A DNA stretch of 64,000 bases, taken from positions 434,001 through 498,000 of the forward strand of contig NZ_CP024963.1 of assembly GCF_002803985.1 (NCBI RefSeq), given 5' to 3'. A program made the position numbers and the translations under genes. Each line of letters starts with the position of its first letter. Within the stretch, counting starts at the first letter, position 1. The stretch comes from Williamsoniiplasma luminosum (GTDB lineage Bacteria; Bacillota_I; Bacilli_A; Mycoplasmatales; Mycoplasmataceae). This document shows, in pieces, positions 1-8,684 of this stretch. Below the pieces are notes generated by a model. That model worked only from the letters and a program-made list of their open reading frames with translations, was not told where the DNA came from and did no database searches.

Positions 1-545
1 AACCAAATATGAATGTTTTAGATATGTGTAGTGCTCCGGGTGGAAAATTAACTCATCTTGCAGCTTTGATGCAAGACACAAAATATCTTGTTGGCAATGA
101 AATTAGCGTTCATAAAATGCATTTAATTGAGGAAAATATTCAAAGATTAGGCATTAAAAATATCATTTTAAAAAATCAAGATGCAAGAAAATTTGATGAT
201 CAAAACTTTTTTGATTTAATTTTATTAGATGCTCCTTGTTCTGGTTTTGGCGTTTTTAAACGCAAACCAGAAATTAAATTAAACTACAATTCAATTGATA
301 CAGTCAGTTTGGTTCAACTTCAAAAAGAGTTGTTAGAGACAGCATATTTTAATTTAAAAAATGGTGGAGAATTAGTTTATTCAACATGCACAATCAATAA
401 GGCAGAATGTTCTGATCAAATCCAAAACTTTATTAATCAACATCAAGATATGAAGATTATTTCTGAAAAACAAATTTTTGGATTCGAAAATAACACTGAT
501 GGATTTTATATTTGTAAATTAAAGAAAAGCGACAAAATCGTCTAA
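1..545 (+). CDS. rsmB: 16S rRNA m5C967 methyltransferase RsmB, C-terminal part
   Basis: SAM-dependent enzyme that methylates C967 of 16S rRNA. The reading frame is open through the left edge (Pro-Asn precede the first visible Met), so this is the 3' part of the gene. The Rossmann methyltransferase domain is visible: SAPGGK near the edge is the SAM-binding loop, DAPCSG holds one motif cysteine, and STCT holds the catalytic cysteine. The N-terminal NusB-like RNA-binding domain would lie outside the window. It is the first gene of the conserved block that continues with prpC, prkC, rsgA, rpe and thiN. The TAA stop lies inside the left arm of a long inverted repeat that surrounds its terminator. 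Family assignment is firm. RsmF is less likely because of the operon context. Confidence 0.93.
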   Translation, partial: PNMNVLDMCSAPGGKLTHLAALMQDTKYLVGNEISVHKMHLIEENIQRLGIKNIILKNQDARKFDDQNFFDLILLDAPCSGFGVFKRKPEIKLNYNSIDTVSLVQLQKELLETAYFNLKNGGELVYSTCTINKAECSDQIQNFINQHQDMKIISEKQIFGFENNTDGFYICKLKKSDKIV

Positions 546-604
546 AATAAAATTTTATAACCCAAAAAAGGGGTTTTTTTGTTAAAAATTTTATTTTAGA
601 CGAT
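537..604 (+). terminator. Terminator of rsmB inside a 20-bp perfect inverted repeat
   Basis: The inner hairpin AACCC/GGGTT (559-563 with 571-575) is followed by seven T and is a normal rho-independent terminator. Positions 537-556 and 585-604 are perfect reverse complements (20 bp), so the whole region can fold into a long two-storey stem. The left arm includes the last codons and stop of rsmB. Confidence 0.8.
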
Positions 605-651
605 AAAAAAGGTTACTTTTCTTTTTTTATTCCTAATCTTTAATGGAGGTT

Positions 652-2406
652 ATGATGAAAACAATATGAACAATTTTACCAAATGTGTTAAGTGTAGCAG
701 CCCCAACCATTAATCCAATGGTTTGTCGAGCAGCAGCTACACCACCACCAAAACAAGAAGAAATAGATAGTTATGATTATAAAGATGGTTTTTTTATTAA
801 GGAATTTCAATATCCAATAGCACAAGGTGATGATCATTTATCCTTATTGATCGATAAAAAATCTGAGACAATTATTAAACTAGATGAGTATGATAAAAAA
901 CTTATTAGATTAGGGTTTTTAAAACCAAAATTAAAATTTGATTGGCATGGGGAAATAGAAAATCCCTCTCCAACTGCTGGAACAAATTTAGGTTATAAAC
1001 ACCCAGGAGACTCCAAACATGAAATATTATTAAACAATCACGGCTTTTCAGACATAACAAAACTTGGAATCCGATTTAATGTTTTTACCAATTATAATCT
1101 TGGAGATATTAATGTTGCATATCAATCCAAAATGAAATTATTTTTTGATAAAAATTATGATATTAATATAAGTTCATTTATAGAAAACGATACTTCTGGT
1201 GATCGCACCAAACTAGAAGAAGATGTTAAAAAATATTGAGGGACTGCATATTATCGATGACAAATGACAAACATTAGATTAAGTTATGAATTAGCCTTTC
1301 CAATCAAAGAGTTAAAAAATAACATATTAAATTTTGATTACACATTAGATTTTCAAAAACTCGATGATTTTAATTTATTGTTTTTAAATAAAATTAAAGA
1401 TAATGCATGATTTCAAAAAAATGAGTTGTTAAAATGATTTGATGTCGAGAAAATATCAAGCAATGATGTTAACCGCTTGTTGTTGTATTCAAATCCAGGT
1501 GAAATCACAATAAATTTAAAAGTACGATTTAAAGATCGTTATAATTTAAAATTGTTTAAATTACTTGATCCAGATGATTTCATTATTAAAATTAAAGTTA
1601 ATAAATTTTTAGATTTAAATAAAATTAATTTAAACAAAAACGAAATTATTGTTCATGATCCAGACGAAGTGATAGAAAAGTTTAAGCAAGACAATAGTCA
1701 TTATGCAAAACTGCTTAATGACAAAGTTCAATACAAAATTTTAGGAACCAAATTAGTTTTGGAATCAAATGATAAAAATATTAAAGGCAAACTTGAAATA
1801 CCATTCAAAATAAAAAGTGAAGATAAGATTAAGTTAGAAGAATTAGATGGTGATTTAGGGAATTTCATCGAAACAAAAATCACAGATAGATTTTTGTTTG
1901 AAAAATTTAAAACAAAAAATATTGCTAAAATTCCATTAGCTAAATTTGATGATTTTTTATTCATAAATGATACTTTTTATTCTAAAAATTCAAAGTATAT
2001 TGGTTCGAAAAAAGTTATATATAAATTGATTGAAGGAGCTAAAAACCCCAAACTATCAAGTACCAATTTTACGTTCGATTTAGGAGATGTAACCTTTTCT
2101 TCAAAGGACAAAATGGAGCAAGAATTGCTTGAAAATTTCTTAACAACAAACAAATTAGATTTAGATTTTAAGCAATGAAATATTGAAAAAAATGATGGTA
2201 AATACTGGGTTAAAAACACTAAAAACAATTACCTTGGTGCTGTGCAATTAGATTTCAAAGAAGCGAACACTTTCCAAGAAATGGGGGACAAGATAATCCC
2301 TCCAAAAAGTTCAAAAAGTATTTTTATTTGACTAATAGTTGGATTTTTAGGAGTCATTGCTTTATCTGTCTTTTTATACTTAGTGAAAAAATTTAAAAAG
2401 AAATAA
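652..2406 (+). CDS. Hypothetical surface-anchored protein, 584 aa
   Basis: I do not recognise the family. The start at 652 (or 655, ATGATG) has a strong GGAGGT ribosome site 4-9 bases upstream. Residues 1-30 look like a short export signal ending near MVCRAAA, which could be a weak lipobox-like cysteine. The body is hydrophilic, rich in Asp, Lys, Leu and Phe, and carries in-frame TGA tryptophans at 1237, 1246, 1252 and later. The C-terminus has one membrane helix (about residues 555-578) followed by KKFKKK, so the bulk would be outside the cell with a basic cytoplasmic tail. The gene lies between rsmB and prpC, where relatives usually have rlmN or nothing, so it looks like an accessory insertion. 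Its terminator-flanked upstream side suggests its own promoter. Function unknown. Confidence 0.75.
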
Positions 2407-2443
2407 CCTATATTTTGGTAAAATATATTAAATGAGGTAGTGG

Positions 2444-3202
2444 ATGAAATACAAAGCAGCTGGTCTAACGGACGTTGGTAATTATCGTAAAAATAATCAA
2501 GATGATTTTGCTTTTTGTTCAAATAAACAAAATAACTTTTTTGCGATTGTTTGTGACGGTTTAGGAGGGCATGTTGGGGGCGAAATCGCTTCACATATGG
2601 CTGTTGCTGAATTTATCGGTTTGTTTAAACAAACCGATTTTTCTATTTTAACCAACACTGAAATTAATCTTTGATTAAGAGAAAGTGTTTATCAAATTTT
2701 AAAAATTATGAGTAATAAAGCTCAAAAATCACCCGAAATCAAAGATATGGGTACAACACTAACAGCGATTCTTTTTGCAAATGAAAAAGGTTTTGTCGTG
2801 AATATCGGTGATTCTCGAACACATAAATTTACCAAAAATAAAATATATCAAATTACTAAGGATCAAAACCTTTTAAATTCAACATCAAAAGAAGACCGCA
2901 AAAACCTCAAACAACCAAATGTATTTGGACCACAATTAAATGAAATTACTTATTGAAAAGTTTTAACATCAGCATTAGGTCCTACTAAAACTTTAAAAAT
3001 CGACACTTACATGGTCAATGAACCTAAAGGTTTATATTTTTTAACAAGTGATGGTGTGCATGATCATCTTGAAGATTACACAACAATTGATATTTTAGCC
3101 AACAAAAGTTCGTTAAAGAAAAAAGGTAAAGAATTAATTGATTTAGCTAAATCTAATCTTTCAACAGATAATTTAACTGTTGTTTTAGTGGAGGTTAAGT
3201 AA
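2444..3202 (+). CDS. prpC: PP2C-type Ser/Thr protein phosphatase PrpC (Stp)
   Basis: Metal-dependent phosphatase that reverses phosphorylation by the kinase encoded next. The 252-aa protein is read through TGA at 2672 and 2954. PP2C motifs appear in order: RKNNQDDF near residue 15, DGLGGHVGGE near residue 40, NIGDSR near residue 122, LTSDGVHD near residue 202, and DNLTVVLV at the end. These supply the aspartates that bind the two Mn/Mg ions. The GAGGTAG ribosome site lies just upstream of ATG 2444. The stop overlaps the prkC start by one base (TAATG), which implies translational coupling. The length matches bacterial PrpC/Stp proteins. Confidence 0.93.
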
Positions 3203-4302
3203 TGATTTCGAAGCCTGTTAATGATGCTTTCAAAATTGGGGATTTGTTTGCTGGGAGATATTTAATTTTAGAACAAATTGGAGCAGGTGGTTTTGCTGTG
3301 GTTTTTAAAGCACAAGATTTGGGTTCAGCTTCTGATGTTAAACCACTGGTTGCTTTAAAAATTATGCAAATTGATATGAATATGACAGATGAAGAACGTG
3401 CTAAAACTCAGCAATCTTTAAATTTAGAAAAAGATGCTTTTGCTAAATTTACGTTTTCTGAAAATGTTGTAAGTTTGAAAAATTTTGCTCAAATAGATTC
3501 CTATTTTTACATGGTTTTAGAATTGGTTGATGGTAAACAACATTTTGGTCAAATGTTTAAAAACTATGTTAATCAATTATCAACTCAAGAAATCATTTAT
3601 TATTTTTCTCAAATCGGACAAGGATTATCAGAAATTCACAATGCCGGAATTGCTCATAGAGATGTAAAACCTGCTAACATCATGATCACAAAAGATGAAG
3701 TTGTTAAAATTTCTGATTTTGGAATTGCAAGATTTTTAGATATTTTAAAATACGACAATCCTAGTTCTGAATCGTTTCAAGGAACACCAAAATTTTCAGC
3801 GCCGGAACAATCTTGAAACTTTAAGGAAAGTTATACCCAAAGTGATATTTATTCAGTTGGAATTATGCTTTATGAATTTTCAACAGGTGTTCCACCATTT
3901 GAACAATTTTGGCTTTTTAACAAAAATCCAAAAGGCGATAATCAAAAGTATCGCTATATGTTATCTCAGCAAACTAAAGAAAAACTGATACGACCAAGAA
4001 TTTTTAATCCGAATATTCCTCAATCGTTAGAAAATATTATTGTGAAAGCTTTGGCAAAAGATGTTAGTGATCGATTTCAAACTTTCAAGGAATTTGTTGA
4101 TGATTTACAAAACATTTTGATAAATATTAATGCTAAGGAAACCCCATTGTTTAATGAAATTAAGAATAAAAATTTTAAAAAAACGAATAAATTACAATTT
4201 GAACGTTTTTTTAAAATATTTGAAAAACAAATTATCATTTGGTTTTGTGTTTCAATAGCTTTAATATTGTTAAGTTTAGTAGTTTTTTTGATTGTTAGTT
4301 AG
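3202..4302 (+). CDS. prkC: Membrane Ser/Thr protein kinase PrkC/StkP family, no PASTA domains
   Basis: Eukaryote-type protein kinase of 366 aa, with TGA at 3814 read as Trp. The glycine loop GAGGFAVVF is at residues 27-35, the catalytic loop HRDVKPAN begins at residue 152, and DFG is at about 172. SDIYSVGIMLYEFSTG (kinase region IX) and the GTPKFSAPEQ activation segment are also clear. A single membrane helix occupies about residues 338-364 and the protein ends there. The extracellular PASTA repeats that sense muropeptides in walled Firmicutes are therefore absent, as expected for a wall-less cell. Its partner phosphatase is directly upstream with a one-base overlap. Substrates cannot be inferred here. 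Confidence 0.93.
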
Positions 4303-4312
4303 GTGGTAGTTT

Positions 4313-5212
4313 ATGAATAAAGGTGTAATAGTTAAAATTGGAAGTAATACAAGTCATGTGTTAGCAGGTGAACAAATACTTGTCGCGAGTTTAAAAGGTG
4401 GTGTGTTAAAAGACAAGACACCCCTTGTTGGTGATATTGTTGAATTTGAAATGATTGATGAATATAAGATTATGATTGTCAAAATTGAGGAAAGAAAAAC
4501 TGAATTATATCGCCCTAAAATTGCCAATGTTAATCAAGTAGGAATTGTCGCTTCTTTGAAAGAACCTAAATTAGATCATTATGTTTTATTAAAAATGATG
4601 GCTTATTTAAATTCTCAAAATATTGAAACATTCATCATTTTTACTAAAAAAGATTTACTATTAGAAGAAGATGAAATCATTAAAAATCAAATTACTTGAT
4701 TTGAAAAATTAGGTATAGAAATGGTTATTTTAAATAATAAAGAAATACCAACAAAAGATTTTAAAAAATTAGAGCAAATTTTAAAAGACAAAATAACTGT
4801 TTTAACTGGTCAAACTGGAGCTGGGAAATCAACCACAATCAATCACTTTTTAGAATTTGAAGATCAAATAAAAACTCAAACCATATCTAAAGCTTTGAAC
4901 AGAGGAAAACACACAACTACTTCCATTCAATTATATAAATTACCACAAAACATTTTGCTTGCTGATACTCCTGGATTTTCATCATTTGAAATTAAAAATA
5001 TTTCCGCGGAGTTAATTTCCTCGACATTTACCCCATTTCAAGATATGTATTATCAATGCAAATTTAGAAATTGTTTACACGTTAAAGAGAAAGGGTGCTA
5101 TGTAAAACAAGCATTAGAAAATAATGAATTGGCACAATTTATTTACGATGACTATAAAAAAATTATTTCAGAAATCAAACCAAAAAAGGAGACCACAACA
5201 TGAAAAAAATAG
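4313..5212 (+). CDS. rsgA: Ribosome small-subunit assembly GTPase RsgA
   Basis: Circularly permuted GTPase that checks late 30S assembly. The 299-aa protein has an N-terminal OB-fold, then G4-like TKKD near residue 112, the P-loop GQTGAGKST at 166-174 and DTPGF at 218-222. A C-terminal zinc knuckle follows (C249, C254, H256, C262). TGA at 4697 is Trp. The TGA at 5201-5203 overlaps the rpe start as ATGA and would be the stop under the standard code. Under code 4 it is Trp, so the frame runs three codons further (Trp-Lys-Lys) to TAG at 5210. The overlap with rpe is therefore 13 bases. Member of the prkC operon, which is its usual neighbourhood. Confidence 0.93.
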
Positions 5213-5865
5213 AAATAGCACCAAGTTTACTATCTGCTGATTTTTATGATTTAAAAGCAGACCTAGATCTATGTAAAAAACATAAGATTGAATGATTGCA
5301 TTATGATGTAATGGATTTTGATTTTGTTCCAAATTTAACTTTTGGCGCCAAAATTTTAAAAGATATAACCGACCGCACAAATTTTAAAATTGATATCCAT
5401 TTTATGGTCAAAGTTAAGAGTGTTGATTTTGAATCTTTCTTTGAAGAATATATTCAAACAAAACCTGCAATGATGACAATGCACATTGAAGCGATGTCTA
5501 AAAATCAAGCATCTACATTTATAAATTTATGTCAAAAAAATAATATTTTAGCATCTTTGGCAATCAAACCAAACACAGAAATTGATGAAATTTTAGAATT
5601 TTTACCAATCATTGATAATGTTTTGGTGATGACTGTTGAACCAGGTTTTGGTGGTCAAAAATTTATGTCAAAAGCAGCGCTTAAAATTCATGATCTAAAA
5701 ATTTTAGCTCAAGAAAATGGTTATCATTACACTATTGAAGTTGATGGTGGAATTAATGATCAAACGTTTGAAATAGTCAAAAAATATAATGTTGATCTTG
5801 TTGTGGCTGGTAGTTATTTATTTGGTCAAAGTGACTTCACTCAAAGATTGGAAAAACTAAAATAA
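5200..5865 (+). CDS. rpe: Ribulose-phosphate 3-epimerase
   Basis: TIM-barrel enzyme that interconverts ribulose 5-phosphate and xylulose 5-phosphate in the pentose phosphate pathway. 221 aa, with TGA at 5293 read as Trp. Start ATG 5200 sits inside the end of rsgA with AAAAAGGAG just upstream. Recognised motifs are PSLLSADF at residues 8-15, HYDVMDFDFVPN at 34-45, HFMV, MTVEPGFGGQ and VDGGI near residue 182. The usual HxDxMDG site reads MDFD here, so the conserved glycine is replaced by Phe while the acidic residues remain. A second, more divergent family member is encoded at 60168. The stop overlaps thiN by one base. Confidence 0.93.
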
Positions 5866-6500
5866 TGAAACCAAATATATTTATAGTTGCGGCAAAAACC
5901 AAATTAAATTACAAAAAAATTCTAAGCACTTTTCCAAATACTATTTTTATTGGAGTCGAAAGAGGAGCTTTGGACTTGATTCATAAAGGAATTAAACCCA
6001 ATCTTTGTATTGGTGACTTTGATAAAGTCACCAAAGAAGAATTAAAACTGATCAAAAACAGTTGTGACAAATTCGAATTGCATAATAGAGAAAAAGAATT
6101 TTTAGATGGTGAAATAGCGATTCTAGAAGCCTTAAAATTAGAACATACCAAAATTTTCTTTGTGGTAAAACCAACAAAACGTTATGACAAAAATATTTCC
6201 ATTATGGATTTGGTTTTTAAATATAATGTTGAAGTTTTAAATGATGAAACAGTGATTTTAAAAATCAAAAAAGGATTCACAACCTTAGATTTCAATCTTT
6301 ATCAAGACATCACTTACATTTCGTTTTATGCTAAAAATAAAGCAACAATTGCTCTAAATAATTTTAAATACGATATTGAAAATCTTACTTTGGATGCTTA
6401 TGAAAATAAAGCAATTTCAAATGAGTTTATTTCATATAAAAATTCAACAATTATGACCAATAAAGAATTGGTTTGTATTCTTTCAAAAAATAGCGATTAA
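5865..6500 (+). CDS. thiN: Thiamine pyrophosphokinase
   Basis: Transfers pyrophosphate from ATP to thiamine to make the cofactor TPP. 211 aa, the usual length for ThiN. The GDFDKV motif near residue 51 matches the family metal/ATP site (GDFDS). ERGALDLIHKGIKPNLCIGD is the typical lead-in. The downstream KD-TD motif of other ThiN proteins is weaker here (EKEFLDGE). Placement after rsgA and rpe is the conserved Firmicutes order and supports the call. The TAA stop at 6498 overlaps the stop of the convergent gene and lies inside a bidirectional terminator. Confidence 0.88.
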   Translation: MKPNIFIVAAKTKLNYKKILSTFPNTIFIGVERGALDLIHKGIKPNLCIGDFDKVTKEELKLIKNSCDKFELHNREKEFLDGEIAILEALKLEHTKIFFVVKPTKRYDKNISIMDLVFKYNVEVLNDETVILKIKKGFTTLDFNLYQDITYISFYAKNKATIALNNFKYDIENLTLDAYENKAISNEFISYKNSTIMTNKELVCILSKNSD

Positions 6501-6515
6501 TAATCGCTATTTTTT
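6486..6515. terminator. Bidirectional terminator overlapping two stop codons
   Basis: Near-perfect palindrome: ATAGCGATTA (6490-6499) and TAATCGCTAT (6501-6510) are flanked by A- and T-runs, giving U-tracts on both strands. It ends thiN (+) and the convergent gene at 6497 (-), and contains both stop codons, so the last codons of both genes are fixed by the hairpin. Confidence 0.85.
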
Positions 6516-6934
6516 TGACTTTTGCTCATTTCCTTAAATTTTCTTTTGGCGATTTTGCTTGTATATTTTGCTTTTTCTAAACGCTCTTTGGCATAATTGA
6601 AGCGCATTTTATTTTCAAACAGATCTTCTTTTTCAGAATTTTTTAGTGCCTTTTTTCTTTTTTTCATTTCAATTTTTGCAACAGCTAATTCAGCTCTTGT
6701 AATTCGTACTTCACTAATTTGTTTGCCGTACATTTCTTCGGGAGATAAAAAACTCGTATAATCTGCTTGCGAAATTGTTTCTTCATCTTCATGAAGAAAC
6801 AAAATTGCTTTATTATCTTTGGCGATTTTACGACCTAAACGTTCAGCTTCTTCTTTATTGATGAAGCTACCTTCGTCATTTTTAATCAGATGAATCTCAC
6901 CCATTTTGTCAGTTTCTATTTTTCATTTATCCAT
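6497..6934 (-). CDS. Hypothetical basic coiled-coil protein, 145 aa
   Basis: Family not recognised. The start at 6934 was chosen because AAGGA lies 5-9 bases upstream and the frame is open through a TGA Trp (MDKWKIETDKMGE); the Met at 6904 lacks a ribosome site. Residues 20-60 are mixed. Residues 70-140 are a Lys/Glu/Ala-rich helix with heptad-like spacing, very likely coiled coil, ending KFKEMSKSQKNSDY. No membrane segment, no cysteine cluster. It is monocistronic, between the tRNA-Leu terminator and the bidirectional terminator. Small Lys-rich proteins near rpmB occur in relatives, but no function is inferred. Confidence 0.7.
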
Positions 6935-6956
6935 ATTTGTCCTTAGAAATAGTTTA

Positions 6957-6985
6957 ACAAAAAAAGGTACATATGTATGTACCTT
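6957..6985 (-). terminator. Terminator of tRNA-Leu
   Basis: 22-base palindrome (6964-6985, GGTACATATGTATGTACC core) followed on the minus strand by seven U (6957-6963 is A-rich on plus). It lies 11 bases past the tRNA 3' end and upstream of the next minus-strand gene. Confidence 0.75.
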
Positions 6986-6995
6986 GAATTTCTAA

Positions 6996-7080
6996 TGGTG
7001 CCCCCTGCCGGGGTCGAACCGGCACGAGTCTCCTCGTCAGATTTTGAGTCTGATGCGTCTGCCAATTCCGCCAAGAGGGC
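6996..7080 (-). tRNA. tRNA-Leu (anticodon CAA)
   Basis: Class II tRNA of 85 nt with encoded CCA. The acceptor GCCCTCT pairs with AGGGGGC plus discriminator A (one G-U). The D arm is GGCGGAATTGGCAGAC. Anticodon stem TCAGA/TCTGA closes the loop CTCAAAA, giving CAA in positions 34-36. A long variable arm (CGAGGAGACTCG) and a T arm GCCGGTTCGACCCCGGC follow. The long variable arm and anticodon identify leucine (UUG codon). Confidence 0.95.
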
Positions 7081-7135
7081 ATTAAATATATTATACTTTA
7101 AAAGTAATTAATGTAAAATTATAAAAGGTGCTAAA

Positions 7136-7897
7136 ATGAAAAAATTTAAAATAATATCAATAATATTTTTGTTTATATGAATAATGTTGTGAGGTTTATT
7201 CCCAGCCATTTTGGTGTGAGCAACAGATGTCCAACCATTATGAGTCTTGATGTTATTTGCGGTTGTTGCTGTTTTTAATTTAGTTTGATGAGTCTTAATC
7301 GCTGATGACAAAAAAGAACTAGGAATGTTTACAAAATTTTGTTTTCTTTTCACATTAAATTTTCCAGCGTTAATTTTTGCAAAATGATATCGCCAACAAA
7401 AAGTTGAACAAGAAAATGAAGAAATTGCTAAGAAAAAAATCATTGATCCAGAATTAGATAATGAGTATGATTTTATTCCTGAATGAGAAAAAGCAATTAT
7501 TGCTCAAAAAACTCCTAAAAAAGAAAAGCAACCAAAAAAGATTAGTGCTTATTTAGAAAATCCTGATTTTGTCTTACAAAGAAAAATCATTAATGCTTAT
7601 TGTCAATATTTATTGTTTTTGGTTTTATCAGAAGAGCAAACACTAACAGATACTTTCGAAATGACATCAAGAGTCAACAACAAAGCATATACAGATAATC
7701 AAGAAGAACAATTTCGAAACTTTTTAAAAGTCTTTGATATGTTTTTACCAGACAATTTCCATAAAACAAATGAAGAATTAAAAATGGAAATTATGAAAAC
7801 TTTAAACGATACAACTCCAGCTGAAGTGATGGTTCTGTACAAAGAAAATCGAATTGAAAACACGATTAATGTTAAACAAAAATTAAAATTGATATAA
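7136..7897 (+). CDS. Hypothetical membrane protein, 253 aa
   Basis: Family not recognised. Start ATG 7136 has AAAGGTG eight bases upstream. The N-terminal 100 residues hold three hydrophobic segments (about residues 5-30, 37-58 and 68-85), all rich in TGA-encoded Trp, consistent with three membrane helices. The rest is a soluble, charged domain with KTPKKEKQPKK near residue 125 and a helical C-terminus (FLKVFDMFLPDNF). It is alone between tRNA-Leu (divergent) and rpmB (convergent). The soluble part probably faces the cytoplasm because of its high Lys content. No function assigned. Confidence 0.7.
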
Positions 7898-7899
7898 AA

Positions 7900-7924
7900 A
7901 AAATCAGCTAAGCTGATTTTTTTT
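7900..7924. terminator. Bidirectional terminator between convergent genes
   Basis: TCAGCT-A-AGCTGA (7904-7916) with A-run before and T-run after serves the gene ending at 7897 and rpmB, whose stop is at 7923. Confidence 0.8.
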
Positions 7925-8123
7925 AAGCGTTTGCTCTTTCTTCTTTTTTCAAAGTTCTCAATGTTCTAGCTGAAACTTTAATAGTATATGTTTTCCCACT
8001 GTCGTCGGTTACTTTAACTTTTTGTAAATTCAAATTTCATTTTTTTCTAGTTGCATTTAAGGCATGAGATCTAGAGTTCCCTGAAAGAGGGCCTTTGCCT
8101 GTTAGTCAATCTTTTCTTGCCAT
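7923..8123 (-). CDS. rpmB: 50S ribosomal protein L28
   Basis: Structural protein of the large ribosomal subunit, 66 aa, the standard length. It begins [20 protein letters not shown], the family signature, with AGAGGTGA eight bases before ATG 8123. Two in-frame TGA codons (residues 6 and 27 region) encode Trp, so the gene is invisible under the standard code. The C-terminus is [18 protein letters not shown]. No zinc cysteines are present, so this is the zinc-independent form. It lies near thiN and yloU as in Bacillus, but is transcribed in the opposite direction to them. Confidence 0.95.
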
Positions 8124-8275
8124 TATTTCACCTCTTACTTTTCGTACTTATCAATATTACTAAAAAAGCAATATTATTTCAAGCACATTTTGCAAACATC
8201 AAGAAAAAAATAGTGGAATATTATAGGAAACTCTAGATTTTGTAGGTTTTAAAAGATATCTATTCATATATTTTG

Positions 8276-8284
8276 TGCTAAAAT
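8276..8284 (+). promoter_or_regulatory. Extended -10 promoter of yloU-fakA
   Basis: TGCTAAAAT is an extended -10 (TGN plus TAAAAT). No good -35 box is seen. Transcription would start about 10 bases before GTG 8301. Confidence 0.5.
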
Positions 8285-8300
8285 ATAAAAATGAAAGTCG

Positions 8301-8627
8301 GTGAATTTTGTGAATACTATTGACAAAAATGTCATGAAGGTTATCAAAGATGCTGTTGTGACAGTGCCTGGTGTTATTTCTTTTGCAAATTTTAATGCAA
8401 CAACAAATGATGATCTCTCCACTTTAGAGATTGATAATGCCGTAGAATTTATAAACACTGACAACCTAACTAGATTTAGAATCCACGTGATCTTAATTAG
8501 TGGGGTTAACATAAAAGATGTAATTAACGAAATTCAAATCAGAGTTAAATATGAATTAGAAAAAACAGCTAAATTTACAATTAAATACATGGTCGATGTT
8601 GCTGTGGATGATTTAATTGTGATTTAA
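8301..8627 (+). CDS. Asp23/YloU family protein
   Basis: Member of the Asp23/Gls24 (DUF322) family, which in Bacillus is YloU, always next to the fatty acid kinase gene. 108 aa from GTG 8301; a second GTG at 8310 with GGTG upstream is an equally possible start. The family core is visible: VTVPGVISFANF, FRIHVILISGVNI, EIQIRVKYELEKTAKFTI and the terminal VDVAVDDLIV. No membrane helix. Role is not well defined; Asp23 homologues associate with the membrane and with FakA-linked stress responses. The pairing with fakA 57 bases downstream is the strongest support. Confidence 0.82.
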   Translation: MNFVNTIDKNVMKVIKDAVVTVPGVISFANFNATTNDDLSTLEIDNAVEFINTDNLTRFRIHVILISGVNIKDVINEIQIRVKYELEKTAKFTIKYMVDVAVDDLIVI

Positions 8628-8684
8628 AGATTAAAATAAAGATGAGAATATATATGACAAAAAGAGACTTAGGTGACTATAAAA

